Shown one piece after another: positions 40,100 through 49,628 of a stretch of DNA of 64,000 nucleotides. A program made the position numbers and the translations under genes. Position 1 is the first letter of the stretch, and every line of letters begins with the position of its first letter. The notes beneath the pieces were generated by a model. That model made no database searches. It saw nothing but the letters and a program-made list of their open reading frames with translations, and had not been told where the DNA came from. Source of the DNA: Phycisphaerae bacterium (GTDB lineage Bacteria > Planctomycetota > Phycisphaerae > UBA1845 > Fen-1342); contig JAUIEC010000002.1 of NCBI GenBank assembly GCA_030428945.1, positions 186,001 to 250,000 of the forward strand, written 5' to 3'.

Positions 40100-40678
40100 A
40101 TGACATTCAATTCCCGCCTGGAACAACCGACCGTCCACGGCACCAGCAACCCGACCGATCCGGCCGCGGCGGCGGAACTGCTTCCGCTGGTCTATGACCA
40201 GTTGCGCGGGCTGGCCGTGGCGTTTCTGCGACGCGAGCGCCCGGACCACACGTTGCAGCCAACCGCTCTGGTGCACGAGGCTTACATGAAGCTCGCCGAC
40301 CAGGCCCGGGTCGCGTGGAAGGACCGGGCCCACTTTTTTTCTGTCGCCGCCGTGGCGATTCGTCGCGTACTCGTGGACCACGCGCGCGGCAAGCGGGCCG
40401 GCAAGCGAATGCCCCCCGGGGCACGCGTCACCCTCGCCGCCGAGCAGGGGACCTGCGAATCCAGCCAGGCCGATCTGCTCGACATTGACGCCGCCCTTCG
40501 GCGACTCGCCGAGGTCGACCCGCGCCGCGCCCGGGTCGTCGAGTTGCGTTTCTTTGGCGGCCTGAACATCGAGGAGGTCGCCGCCGCGCTCGACGTCTCG
40601 GAAGGAACCGTCAAGAACGACTGGCGCCTGGCCCGCGCCTGGCTCCAGCGCGAACTGTCCGCCCGGAACTCGGCATGA
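40100..40678 (+). CDS. ECF sigma factor of the Sig-70_X6 type
   Basis: This 192-residue protein has region 2 (LLPLVYDQLRGLAVAFLRRE, LQPTALVHEAYMKLAD, HFFSVAAVAIRRVLVDHARG) and region 4 (RVVELRFFGGLNIEEVAAALDVSEGTVKNDWRLARAWL). The LHEAYMKL-like and DHAR features are typical of the sigma group encoded beside planctomycete kinase-TPR proteins. The ATG at 40100 has GGAGGA nine bases upstream. The stop overlaps the kinase start (ATGA), so output of sigma factor and kinase is coupled. Confidence 0.93.
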   Translation: MTFNSRLEQPTVHGTSNPTDPAAAAELLPLVYDQLRGLAVAFLRRERPDHTLQPTALVHEAYMKLADQARVAWKDRAHFFSVAAVAIRRVLVDHARGKRAGKRMPPGARVTLAAEQGTCESSQADLLDIDAALRRLAEVDPRRARVVELRFFGGLNIEEVAAALDVSEGTVKNDWRLARAWLQRELSARNSA

Positions 40679-43281
40679 GCACAAATCACTACCAGCGCGA
40701 GTCCAGCCTGTTCCTCGAAGCGATCCAACTGCCCGCCGACCAGCGGGCCGCCTTCGTTGATCGGGCCTGCGGCAGTGACCTCGAACTGCGCCACGGACTC
40801 GAAGCCCTCCTCCAGCAGGACGCGGCCGACGCGCGCGTCGATCACGGCCCCGGCCGCCAGTTTCGCACGCTGCTCGAAAGCACGGCCGATGAGCAGGCGC
40901 CGCTGCCCGAGCGGATCGGGCCGTATCGCATCCTCGGACTGCTCGGCACCGGCGGAATGGGCACCGTCTTTCGGGCGCAGCAGCAGCACCCCCGTCGTGT
41001 CGTCGCGCTGAAGGTCGTTCATGCCTGGCTGGCCACGCCGGAGGTCCTGCGTCGCTTCGAGTTCGAAACCGCCGCCCTCGCACGACTCAACGGCAGGGGC
41101 ATCGCCCAGATCTACGAAGCCGGTGTCGTCCACGAGCACGGCCGGCGACTGCCGTTCTTCGCGATGGAACTGGTCGAAGGACTGCCGCTGACGACCTACG
41201 CCGAGCGGCATGGCCTGTCGATCCGGGACCGACTGGCACTGCTCGCCGATGTCTGCGATGTTGTCGCGCACGCGCACCAGCGCGGCATCATCCATCGCGA
41301 CCTGAAGCCGGCCAACATCCTCGTGCAGCCTGACGGCCAGCCGAAGATCCTCGATTTCGGGGTCGCCCGCGCCGTCGACGATCAGGCCGACTCCGGCCAG
41401 ACCCGCCCCGGCCAACTGCTCGGCACGCTGCCGTACATCAGTCCCGAGCAGATGGACGGCAGCCCCGCGCAGATCGACACACGCAACGACGTCTACGCGC
41501 TTGGCATCATCGCCTTCGAACTGCTGGCCGAGCGGCAGCCCTGGGACCTCGCTGACCTTTCGCTCGGCGAGGGGCTCGAACGCGTCCGCCGGAATGAACC
41601 GCCGCGGCTGGGCAGCATCGACGCCCGACTGCGCGGAGACATCGAGACCGTCGTCGCGCACGCGCTCGAGCGCGACGGTCAGCGCCGCTACCCGACCGCC
41701 TCGGACCTGGCGCATGACATCCGCCGATTCCTGGCCAATGAGCCCGTCTCGGTCCGTCCGCCGTCGCTGCTGTACCAGGCCCGCAAGTTCACCCGCCGCA
41801 ACCGACTGCTCGTCGGCAGCGCCGCGGCGGTGTTCGTGACACTCGCAGCCGGGCTGATCACGACCTCATGGCAGGCGGCCCGCGCGACCCGCTCCGAAGC
41901 ACGGGCCGTCCTGATTGCCGAGCGCGAACAGAACGCCCGCCAGGCCGCCGAGGAACAGGCCGCCCGGGCCCGCCGCATCGAGCGGTTCCTCGGTTCGGTG
42001 CTGACGTCGGCCTCGCGCGAGAGCGATCGCGGGATCCAGTTCACGCTGCGTGAGGCCCTCGACGAAGCGGCCGGCCGCATCAGCGCCGAGTTCGCGGACT
42101 TCCCCGAGGTGCGCATGGAGGTGCAGCACACGCTCGGGCGGGCCTACAAGCAGCTTGGCCTGCTGGCCGAAGCGCAGCACCATCTGCAGGCCAGCCTCGC
42201 GGACCGCCGCGCCCTGCTCGGAGATGACCACCCCGACCTGCTGCCGACGCTGTCGTCCCTCGCGCTGGTGCTGTCCTATCGCGGTGCCTATTCCGAGTGC
42301 GAGGCGGTCGCGTCGGAGGCCCATCGCGTCGCCGTCCTCGCGTTCGGGCCGGCTTCGCGCCAGGCCGGGACGCACCTCGGCACCGTCGCGCTGGTCCGGG
42401 CCCGCCTGGGCAGGTCCGCGGAAGCGGCCGAACTGCTGCGCGATGCGATCACGGCGGGCACGCCGCGGAGCACCGCCGACGAGGTCCACCGATGGATCCG
42501 CCTCGGGTCGCTGCACTCACTCGAAGGCGACTGGCCCGCGGCCGAAACCGCCTATCGCGAAGCGCTCGCCCTGCACGACCAGCCCGGCAGCCGACAACCG
42601 CACGCCGGCAGGACCTACCTGCTGAACCGACTCGGGCAGGTGCTCTTCGAACAGGACCGGTTCGCCGAAGCGCACGCGGTCTTTGAAGAACTGCTTCCGC
42701 GCCAGGTCGCCGCCGTCGGCGAGCAGGCCCCCCGCGTCACCGTGACGCGCGCCCGCCTGGCGCTGTGCCTGCTCCACCGGGATCCCGCCGCCGAGGTCAC
42801 GGACCTGGTCCGGCAGGCCCGCAGTCGACTCGACAACACGCCGCCCGGCGCCGATGTCGGCGACCTGATCACGGCCCGCCTGCTTGCGAATGCCTGCCGC
42901 CTGCGCGGCGATCACGACGCGGCCGAGCAGGTGCTGCGCAGCGGACTCGCACAGGCCGAGCGTCTGCCGCCGGTGCCCGACGCCCTCCGCTGCGTCCGCG
43001 AACTGGCGGTTCTGCTGCTCGATACCGGTCGGACCGAGCAGGCGGATGCGCTGCTGGCCGAGCGGATCGCCGCCGCGCAGCAGGGCATCCTGGCCGATCA
43101 CCCGCAACTGGCGACCTGCCGACTGGTGCGGGCCGCCGTCCTCGAGCGCCTCGGCCGGGTCGACCAGGCCGCCAGCCAGCGGGCGCTCGCGCAGGCCGCG
43201 CTCGAGTCCAGCTACGGACATGACCACCCCGGCATCGAACGGATCAGGGCCGCGGTCCGCGACGCGATCGCGACCGAGTAG
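40675..43281 (+). CDS. Membrane Ser/Thr protein kinase with TPR sensor region
   Basis: This 868-residue protein has an N-terminal helical segment (FLEAIQLPADQRAAFVDRAC) common to this kinase group. The kinase domain spans about 83-350: GTGGMG (91-96), Lys113 in ALKV, HRDLKPANI (207-215), DFGVAR (227-232), and GTLPYISPEQ. One membrane helix lies near 378-395 (LLVGSAAAVFVTLAAGLI). The rest (about 400-868) is a run of TPR-like helical pairs, probably a protein-binding sensor on the far side of the membrane. It phosphorylates unknown substrates, plausibly including the sigma factor encoded just before it. Confidence 0.94.
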   Translation: MSTNHYQRESSLFLEAIQLPADQRAAFVDRACGSDLELRHGLEALLQQDAADARVDHGPGRQFRTLLESTADEQAPLPERIGPYRILGLLGTGGMGTVFRAQQQHPRRVVALKVVHAWLATPEVLRRFEFETAALARLNGRGIAQIYEAGVVHEHGRRLPFFAMELVEGLPLTTYAERHGLSIRDRLALLADVCDVVAHAHQRGIIHRDLKPANILVQPDGQPKILDFGVARAVDDQADSGQTRPGQLLGTLPYISPEQMDGSPAQIDTRNDVYALGIIAFELLAERQPWDLADLSLGEGLERVRRNEPPRLGSIDARLRGDIETVVAHALERDGQRRYPTASDLAHDIRRFLANEPVSVRPPSLLYQARKFTRRNRLLVGSAAAVFVTLAAGLITTSWQAARATRSEARAVLIAEREQNARQAAEEQAARARRIERFLGSVLTSASRESDRGIQFTLREALDEAAGRISAEFADFPEVRMEVQHTLGRAYKQLGLLAEAQHHLQASLADRRALLGDDHPDLLPTLSSLALVLSYRGAYSECEAVASEAHRVAVLAFGPASRQAGTHLGTVALVRARLGRSAEAAELLRDAITAGTPRSTADEVHRWIRLGSLHSLEGDWPAAETAYREALALHDQPGSRQPHAGRTYLLNRLGQVLFEQDRFAEAHAVFEELLPRQVAAVGEQAPRVTVTRARLALCLLHRDPAAEVTDLVRQARSRLDNTPPGADVGDLITARLLANACRLRGDHDAAEQVLRSGLAQAERLPPVPDALRCVRELAVLLLDTGRTEQADALLAERIAAAQQGILADHPQLATCRLVRAAVLERLGRVDQAASQRALAQAALESSYGHDHPGIERIRAAVRDAIATE

Positions 43282-43286
43282 AGAAA

Positions 43287-43366
43287 GGAAAGGGCCGAGC
43301 AACTCGTCCCATCAGCAGACCTCGCCCAGGCACTCCTTCGCATTTTCGCCCTTTCACTGTTTCCGC
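43287..43366 (+). terminator. Weak inverted repeat after the kinase-TPR gene
   Basis: GAAAGGGC and GCCCTTTC could pair across a loop of about 50 bases within the 132-bp gap. No clear U tract follows, so this is only suggestive. Confidence 0.25.
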
Positions 43367-43413
43367 GATGCGACGTATCATCCGGGCCTGTCAGATCGTG
43401 GATGGAGTAGCCG

Positions 43414-44241
43414 GTGCCCGACGAACAGAGCCTTCTGGCCAGCGTGATTCAGGAACCGTTCGACGATGCCCCACGCCTCGCCTACGCCGACTGGTGCGCG
43501 CAGCAGGAAACCCGGCCACCCGGTCCGCGGGCCGAGTTCATTCGCGCCCAGGTCGAGATCGAACGCGTCCGGCGCGACGGTTTCGCGGCCGCCGATCAGC
43601 AGGACGAAATCCGCCAGCGGCTCGCCTGGCAGGCCGCTGTCGATCTCGAGGCCGAACTGCTTGCGCGGCACGGATCCGACTGGGCCCGCCCGCTGCAGCG
43701 CTGGATCGACGGCTACACCTTCGCCCGCGGCTTTGTCGGGCACGTGCGCACGTCAGCGGACCTGTTTCTGCGGCACGGTGATGAACTGCTGCGGGCCGCG
43801 CCGATCGTGCATGTTGAACTGGTCGACGCCCAGCCGATGCTCGCCGATCTGTTCGCCTGTCCGCACCTGGCCGGCGTCCGGGCGCTGTCGCTGGTCGACA
43901 ACGACCTGCGCGACGAGGACGTCCGTCACATCGCCGACGCAACGCAACTCGCGCGGCTCTGGTGGCTGGACCTGGGCTTCAACGTCATCGGGACCGACGG
44001 CGTGGACGCGCTGGCCGCGTCAGGGAACCTGTCCGGCGTGTCGTTCCTGTCGCTGCAGTGCAACCCCTGCGACCCGCGTGAAACCGTCGGCATCGAAGGC
44101 GCCGTGATCGTCGACGCCAGCCTGCCCGAGGAAGGCGTCGCCCTCGAAGCCCGCTTCGGCTACATCCCCTGGCTGCACTGCCACACGGAACGCGCCGCGG
44201 ACTTCCCGCCCAGCCCGCTCGGCCCGCCGCAGGTTCCGTAG
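43414..44241 (+). CDS. TIGR02996 repeat-companion domain protein with leucine-rich segment
   Basis: The protein has 275 residues from a GTG at 43414, with GGAG six bases upstream. Residues 1-50 (LLASVIQEPFDDAPRLAYADWC, GPRAEFIRAQVEIER) are the TIGR02996 companion domain, seen in planctomycetes beside leucine-rich or other repeats. Residues of about 120-220 show leucine-rich units (LAGVRALSLVDNDLRDEDV, LARLWWLDLGFNVIGTDGV, GVSFLSLQCNPC). It is probably a protein-binding module. It is transcribed in the same direction as the kinase 132 bp upstream, but a functional link is not shown. Confidence 0.88.
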   Translation: MPDEQSLLASVIQEPFDDAPRLAYADWCAQQETRPPGPRAEFIRAQVEIERVRRDGFAAADQQDEIRQRLAWQAAVDLEAELLARHGSDWARPLQRWIDGYTFARGFVGHVRTSADLFLRHGDELLRAAPIVHVELVDAQPMLADLFACPHLAGVRALSLVDNDLRDEDVRHIADATQLARLWWLDLGFNVIGTDGVDALAASGNLSGVSFLSLQCNPCDPRETVGIEGAVIVDASLPEEGVALEARFGYIPWLHCHTERAADFPPSPLGPPQVP

Positions 44242-44334
44242 ACCACCGGACCACAATGCTGCCGCGTCGAAGCTGTGGCGGTGGGGCGGCGCGATCGCGG
44301 GCCGGTGCCCGGTTCCCGGGCCGAACGTTCAGCG

Positions 44335-46320
44335 TCAGAACGTGAACCCGGTGTCCAGCGCGGTGATGTCTTCCGGCGGGAACGTCGGAGCGCCCGTCGG
44401 CGGGTGTCGCCATTCCCGCATCGTCGTCTGCATCTCCACCACCGACATGCCCCGCACCGTCGCGCTGCGGGCGGCCACGATGAAGCGGGCCCCCTGCGGG
44501 CTCAGGCCGGCCGCCTCGAGTTCCTCCGGACTGGCCGTGTTGAGCCGCACCGGGTTCGGCGTGAACTGGTTCGCCCGCCAGATGCCCGGGACATTCACGT
44601 TCAGCCCGCCGCCGCCGGCCGGACACTCCTGCGGCAGCGTGTTGCCGTGGTCGGCGTGCGAGCCGCTGTGCGTCCGCGCTTCGCCGGAACTCAGGCCGGC
44701 GCCCTTGGCCGCCGCCGCGCCCAGCACCCGCACGCACCCGCAGCCGCCCACGTCACCGTCTTCCTGGTCATCGGTCAGGCCCAGCACGAACTGGCTGCGG
44801 CTTCGGTCCCGCAGAATCCGGAAGGCACCCAGGTTCTGAATCAGGTAGGCGGCGCTGCCCTCGGCCCCCGTGTCGTTCTGCTGGCCCAGCGCGTAGACGA
44901 ACCGGTTCGCCTTGACACTCGCCACCACCGGCTGCGCCTCGGCGACATCCTCGGTCGTCGCCTCGGCCGGCCAGGGATTGTCACCGAGTTCGGTCCGCAT
45001 CTGCTGCACCGCGCGAATCGCCGAATCCTGGCTCAGTCGTTTCTGCTCGTAGATGCCGTCGTCCTGAACCGTCGTGAAATGCACCTGGACCGTTCCGTCC
45101 TCGTTCGGAGAGATGCGCTGCAGGGCGTGATGCGCGCCCCGCAGCAGTCGGCCGCCGAGCCGGGCCCGCCGCTCACCGTTGGCGTACAGCCGGTAGTGCA
45201 GGTAGTGCGACGTGCTGGTGCCGAAGTTCTCGTCCAGTTCCCGTTTGACCGCCTCGCCCAGGTCCTCGTAGGTGCTCGCCCCGACGATCTCCAGCAGGTT
45301 GCGGGCGCCGGGAACGTTCGCGTCCAGCGGCTCGCTGAACAGGTCCTTGTTCGACATCCACCAGACCCGCTGCGAGCCGCTCCGGCACTCGGGCATGTCC
45401 AGCGCCGACTGCACCGACTGCGCCCCGACCGGGTTGCCCTTGTAGACCACCACGTTGTCGGTCGGCGTGTTGGCCGAGCCGATGTACACGTTGCCGTCCA
45501 TGATCCGCTGCGGCGTCGCGTTCGTCGGCTGGCGGTCCAGGCGCGGTACCTGCTCGTCGTACAGCTTCTGGTCGCTGAACACCCGCCGGTTCAGCAGCCG
45601 CGCCATCCCGAAACCCGTGCAGATGTCCACCTTCTGCGCGTAGAGAAAGTCCAGCGCGCCCTTCAGGAACACCGACAGCCGGTATGGACAGTCCGCGTTC
45701 GTCCAGCGATCTCCGAAGTTTCCGTTCGGCAGCCGGGCCCGCTCGCGCCGCGCCAGCTCCGGCTTCGGCAGCGACGCCCGGTACGCCGACGCCGACGGCC
45801 GCGGCCAGGTCCCCGTCCGACGGTCGTACCGCCGCGACTTCGGCAGGCTCTCGACCAGGCCGACGAATCCGTCGCGAAACGTCAGGGTCGCCTCCCGTTC
45901 CGCGTACGCCCGCGTCAGGTACTCCTCGGCCGCCTGCAGCGACTTGGCGAACTCGTCGGCCGGCAGCCAGTCCTCCGGTCGGGTGAAGGCGCCCGCTTCC
46001 AGACCCAGCCCCTCGCCGAGGTTGCGGAAGAGGTCCAGCATCCGCGGCCACTGGCCCATCCGCTCCTTCTTTCGTGATTCCCAGTATTCCCGAAACCCGA
46101 CGTGCACGACGTCAAGACCCGCCAGCCGCCGGGCCCCCCACGCATTGCTGCCGTGCAGCAGCGTCAGGTGATTGAACCACGCGGCCGGTCCGCGCCCGAC
46201 GATGACGTACAGGCCGGTGCGTTTCCGCGTGGCGAAGGTATCCGCCTCGCGCGTTTCGCCCGGGTTCTGCAGGCTGGCGTAGAGCGCTTCGGGTGCTCGG
46301 TCGGTGGGGCGCCCGCTCAT
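44335..46320 (-). CDS. Rossmann-like N-terminus / HhH-like C-terminus protein, unknown function
   Basis: This 661-residue protein has RTGLYVIVGRGPAAWFNHL (residues 35-53), which looks like a Rossmann dinucleotide-binding loop (G-x-G-x-x-A), with VVHVGF as a second strand. The middle is not recognisable. A Gly/Cys-rich stretch (VGGCGCVRVLG, later QECPAGGGG) precedes a C-terminal LNTASPEELEAAGLSP (from residue 593) that matches the ComEA-type helix-hairpin-helix. No signal peptide is visible. The ATG overlaps the upstream LysM/PG-binding gene stop, so translation is coupled. A cargo or effector role for cell-wall delivery is possible but is inference. Confidence 0.75.
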   Translation of the reverse strand: MSGRPTDRAPEALYASLQNPGETREADTFATRKRTGLYVIVGRGPAAWFNHLTLLHGSNAWGARRLAGLDVVHVGFREYWESRKKERMGQWPRMLDLFRNLGEGLGLEAGAFTRPEDWLPADEFAKSLQAAEEYLTRAYAEREATLTFRDGFVGLVESLPKSRRYDRRTGTWPRPSASAYRASLPKPELARRERARLPNGNFGDRWTNADCPYRLSVFLKGALDFLYAQKVDICTGFGMARLLNRRVFSDQKLYDEQVPRLDRQPTNATPQRIMDGNVYIGSANTPTDNVVVYKGNPVGAQSVQSALDMPECRSGSQRVWWMSNKDLFSEPLDANVPGARNLLEIVGASTYEDLGEAVKRELDENFGTSTSHYLHYRLYANGERRARLGGRLLRGAHHALQRISPNEDGTVQVHFTTVQDDGIYEQKRLSQDSAIRAVQQMRTELGDNPWPAEATTEDVAEAQPVVASVKANRFVYALGQQNDTGAEGSAAYLIQNLGAFRILRDRSRSQFVLGLTDDQEDGDVGGCGCVRVLGAAAAKGAGLSSGEARTHSGSHADHGNTLPQECPAGGGGLNVNVPGIWRANQFTPNPVRLNTASPEELEAAGLSPQGARFIVAARSATVRGMSVVEMQTTMREWRHPPTGAPTFPPEDITALDTGFTF

Positions 46321-46988
46321 CAGGCCGCGCCCTGATCGGGGTCGGCGGGGTACTGGCTGACCTCGTCGTGCAGGCTTTCAAGCTGGTCGATCGTCGCCTG
46401 GTCCGGCTGACCCGTCTGCTCGAGACCGAACCGCTCCTGGAACATCATCAGCATCGCCTCGGTCCGCGGACCAAGCTGCCCGTCCACCTTGCCGCAGTCA
46501 AAGCCGAGGTTGATCAGGCGCTTCTGCACACCGCTGATCTCGTTGATCGGATCCAGGTGCCCGAATCGCACGTCCAGCGTGAACTCATCCGGCCCGACGA
46601 CCAGGGTTCCCTCGGTGGCCAGGGCCGAGACGAACGCCTCCAGTTTTCCGTCCTGGTCGGTCTGGCCGCGGTAGATGCGGTCGCCGACCTTCAGCCGGTA
46701 CTCCTGGTTGGCGCGCGGCGTCTCGTCTTCGAAGACCTGCAGCCGGAACACGGCCGGGATGCCCTGCCGCTGAAAGACATGCTCGCGCCCCGTCTCGGCC
46801 GGCAGTTCCTTGGGCTGCTTGTCGGGGATCACGACGACGTCGCCGGCCTTCAGCACGTTCATGTCTTCGCGTTGTTCGCGAAGCGCGGCGTTCTCGGGCG
46901 CGTTCCAGATTGTCGCCGCGAAGAATCCGTGCACCTCCGACAACTGGATCACGCTGTCGCCGTCGCGAATCGTATGTTCCTTCGGCAC
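46320..46988 (-). CDS. LysM / peptidoglycan-binding domain protein
   Basis: The protein has 222 residues from a GTG at 46986-46988, with AGGA six bases upstream. Residues 4-56 (HTIRDGDSVIQLSEVHG, IWNAPENAALREQR, LKAGDVVVIPDK) form a LysM-type wall-binding module in the variant with the ENAALR insert. Residues 75-135 are beta-rich. Residues 140-210 (GVQKRLINLGFDCGKVDGQLGPRTEAML) are a PG_binding_1 domain. It lacks a signal peptide. This architecture is familiar next to secretion-system spike and effector genes. Here its only coupled partner is the Rossmann/HhH protein. Confidence 0.88.
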   Translation of the reverse strand: MPKEHTIRDGDSVIQLSEVHGFFAATIWNAPENAALREQREDMNVLKAGDVVVIPDKQPKELPAETGREHVFQRQGIPAVFRLQVFEDETPRANQEYRLKVGDRIYRGQTDQDGKLEAFVSALATEGTLVVGPDEFTLDVRFGHLDPINEISGVQKRLINLGFDCGKVDGQLGPRTEAMLMMFQERFGLEQTGQPDQATIDQLESLHDEVSQYPADPDQGAA

Positions 46989-47056
46989 CGTGCTTCCTCG
47001 AAGTGGTTCCCGGGCGTCGCCTGCGCGGAATCGCGTGCCGCAGATTCTAATCCGCT

Positions 47057-47119
47057 CGCGACCCGCGCGGGAAGGCGGGTCGGCATCCTCTTCGGCGGGT
47101 TGTCGGCTCGCGGGTCGCG
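47057..47119 (-). terminator. Inverted repeat beyond the third sigma factor gene
   Basis: CGCGACCCGCG and CGCGGGTCGCG are a perfect 11-bp inverted repeat separated by 41 bases, 57 bases past the sigma gene stop. There is no U tract. It could be a terminator or a DNA-binding site. Confidence 0.3.
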
Positions 47120-47175
47120 CACAACCGGCACCGGAACCACGTGCCGACAGGTGACGTGCGCGTCGCAGCGCCTGC

Positions 47176-47844
47176 CTAGCGGCCGATGGTCAGCCGGTCC
47201 GGGTCGCCGATTTCGTCCGCCAGGCGCCGCAGGCCGCGGCTGCAGAGCATCCGCACCGCGCCGTGCGTGCGACCCATCCGGCGGGCCGTGTCGGCCACCG
47301 ACAGACCCTCCAGGTAATGCAACCGCACCGCCCGGTGATAGTCACGCTGCAGTGCCTCGACCGCCGCTTCGACCCCCTCGGCCAGTTCCCGTCGTGCCAG
47401 CACGCGGCCGGGGGTGACCGCGTCCACCGCGAACTGCTCCATCCGTCGCGTCAGCGGACAGGAGGTCGCCTGCGGCGGGCGGGCGGCCCGTCCCCCGCGC
47501 TTTCCGGCCCGCCAGGTCCGGATCGCGTCCAGCAGCTTGCGATCCACGATCGATCGCAGCCAGCAGCCAAACGCGGCGACCGTTCGGCCGCGAAGTCTCC
47601 CAACCTGCTGAATCGCCGCCAGGTAGGCGTCCTGGCAGATGTCCTCGGGCGCCAGCACGCTCCGCAGATCCCGCGGCAGGTGCATCCGCACCCGCGCCAC
47701 CAGTCGATCATGCTGCCGCGAAACAAGCCGCTGCAGCGCGGCCGGATCCCCGGTCACCGCCCGTGCGACAAGTTGCGATTCCGCCGTCTCCACGCTGCAC
47801 CCGTCGGCATCACCGGAGAACCCGGCCCTGGCGCATTCTACCAT
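47176..47844 (-). CDS. ECF-like RNA polymerase sigma factor, orphan
   Basis: This 222-residue protein has region 2 (LQRLVSRQHDRLVARVRMHL, LAPEDICQDAYLAAIQQ, FGCWLRSIVDRKLLDAIR) and region 4 (ALQRDYHRAVRLHYLEGLSVADTARRMGRTHGAVRMLCSRGLRRL). The start is uncertain: the ATG at 47842-47844 has no good Shine-Dalgarno, and a GTG at 47791-47793 is an alternative. No kinase or anti-sigma gene adjoins it. It is divergent from the Ig/dockerin gene at 48001, which could be a target. Confidence 0.88.
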   Translation of the reverse strand: MVECARAGFSGDADGCSVETAESQLVARAVTGDPAALQRLVSRQHDRLVARVRMHLPRDLRSVLAPEDICQDAYLAAIQQVGRLRGRTVAAFGCWLRSIVDRKLLDAIRTWRAGKRGGRAARPPQATSCPLTRRMEQFAVDAVTPGRVLARRELAEGVEAAVEALQRDYHRAVRLHYLEGLSVADTARRMGRTHGAVRMLCSRGLRRLADEIGDPDRLTIGR

Positions 47845-48000
47845 CCCGGCCGGGAATCCGCGTGCCGACCGTCCCCCGGATTACGTCTTTTGAGAGGGGG
47901 CGTTTCCGCATCGGCCCCCTCCGCGCGGCGCATCGGGTGGTGCCGCGATCGGCCTCCGCCCTGCGCTGCGCGCCTCGGATGTCGGCGCAGGAGAACCACC

Positions 48001-49593
48001 ATGTCACCGCTGAGAATCACCCGCATCGCGCTTACGCTCATCGCCCTCGGCGTGGCGGCCGGACCCGCCGTCGCCCAGTGCGTATCGACCGACTTCGAGG
48101 AATTCGCCGTCGGCACGGCCATCACCACCCAGGTGCCCGAGGTGACCTGCTATGTCGTTGGCCAGAGCTGCGGAGGCAGCCCGACCCTCTACCTGCGGAG
48201 CGCCACCACGTTCTACGGCGACTCCTTCGCCAGCAGGGTGCTGCTGATTGACACCGGCTGCCCCGACTTCAGCGACGATTACCTGCGCCTGATCTTCCAT
48301 GACCGGCAGCGTGACGTTCGTTTCACGCTCGGCCCCTGGGCGACGCAGTACCAGGTCCGCGCCTACGACACCACCACCGGCGGCGTGCCGATCGACGTGC
48401 AGACCATCTCGATCCCCGGCAGCGGCTTCGCCGATGTCAGCTTCCCGGTGCACGTCACCAGCGCCACCCGCGACATCCGCCGCATCGAGGTCGAAGCCTC
48501 CGCCAGCGGACACGAAGCCATCGATCACCTCCGCTTCGGCGACGATTCCACGCCGCCCGAGGTGCGGGTCGACGACCCCACGCCGCTCGAATGTGTCAGT
48601 GGCGAAGTCACCATTTCCGGAATCGTCTGCGACGACAACGGGGCCTACGATCGCGACCGACTCGAGTCCATGCGCATCTGGCCGAACCCGGAAACCGCCT
48701 GGACGCTCGTCCGCGAGTACGTCGGCAGCCCCGTCTGCAGCAGTGCGTCTCTCTACGCCTGGGACACGACCGAGCCCGGAATCGAGGACGGCGTCTACGC
48801 GCTGCGCGTGACCGCCGCCAACGCCTGCGGCCTGACCGACAGCGAACTGGTCACGACCTACGTCGACAACGACTTCGACAGCCTCGCCCTGCACGAACCG
48901 GAGGGCGGCGCGATCCTCGGCGGCACCATCTGCCTCGACGGAACCGCCTGGGATCGAACCTGCTTCGATCACTACGTCGCCCTCTACCGGCCGGCCGCCG
49001 GCGGACCGTGGCTGCCGGTTGATCCCAACCACGCAACCTACACGAGTCCCGTCACCAACGAGCCGGCCGCGCACTGGCGGGCCGCGGCGGGACTGCCGGA
49101 CGGCGACTACCAGCTTGTGCTGGCCGGCTACACCACGACCGGCGCGAGTCAGTCCGATCAGATCGCGGTGACGCTCGACAACACGCCGCCGACCGCGCAA
49201 CTGCTGGCGCCCGAGGCCTGCGAGGGGCTGGCCGGACTCGTCAAACTGATCGGCACGGTCGATGATCCGCACCTTGACACCTGGCGGCTGGACTACTGGA
49301 GCCCGACCAGTCTCGGCTGGGTGCCGATCGGATCCGGCAGCACGCCCGTGCTGGCCAACACGCTGGCAACGTGGGACACCGACCTGCTGCCGCCGTGCTA
49401 CTACACCGTCCGCCTGCGGGCCTGGGATTCTTCGATTCGCAACCTGTGCGGCGACATCTCGCGCAACCAGCGCGACGTCTTCCTCGCGGTCGCCGTCGGC
49501 GATCCCTGCCCGGGCGATGTCAACGGAGATGGCAACGTCGACCTGACCGACCTGGCGACCGTCCTCGCCATGTTCGGAACGATCTGTGACTGA
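48001..49593 (+). CDS. Secreted Ig-like multidomain protein with C-terminal dockerin
   Basis: The protein has 530 residues from the ATG at 48001, with AGGAG seven bases upstream. A signal peptide (ITRIALTLIALGVAAGPAVA) is followed by a jelly-roll-like domain (DFEEFAVGTAITTQVPEV, DYLRLIFHD, RRIEVEASASGHEAIDHLRFGD). Two or three Ig-like units follow, each opening like VTISGIVCDDNG, ICLDGTAWDRTCF or VKLIGTVDDPHLD. The end is GDVNGDGNVDLTDLATVLAMFGT, a half dockerin/EF-hand. The role is probably adhesion or ligand binding at the cell surface. The open frame further upstream is unrelated. Confidence 0.88.
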   Translation: MSPLRITRIALTLIALGVAAGPAVAQCVSTDFEEFAVGTAITTQVPEVTCYVVGQSCGGSPTLYLRSATTFYGDSFASRVLLIDTGCPDFSDDYLRLIFHDRQRDVRFTLGPWATQYQVRAYDTTTGGVPIDVQTISIPGSGFADVSFPVHVTSATRDIRRIEVEASASGHEAIDHLRFGDDSTPPEVRVDDPTPLECVSGEVTISGIVCDDNGAYDRDRLESMRIWPNPETAWTLVREYVGSPVCSSASLYAWDTTEPGIEDGVYALRVTAANACGLTDSELVTTYVDNDFDSLALHEPEGGAILGGTICLDGTAWDRTCFDHYVALYRPAAGGPWLPVDPNHATYTSPVTNEPAAHWRAAAGLPDGDYQLVLAGYTTTGASQSDQIAVTLDNTPPTAQLLAPEACEGLAGLVKLIGTVDDPHLDTWRLDYWSPTSLGWVPIGSGSTPVLANTLATWDTDLLPPCYYTVRLRAWDSSIRNLCGDISRNQRDVFLAVAVGDPCPGDVNGDGNVDLTDLATVLAMFGTICD

Positions 49594-49628
49594 CAGCAGC
49601 CCGGCGAGGTGCCCGGCGGGACGTCAAA

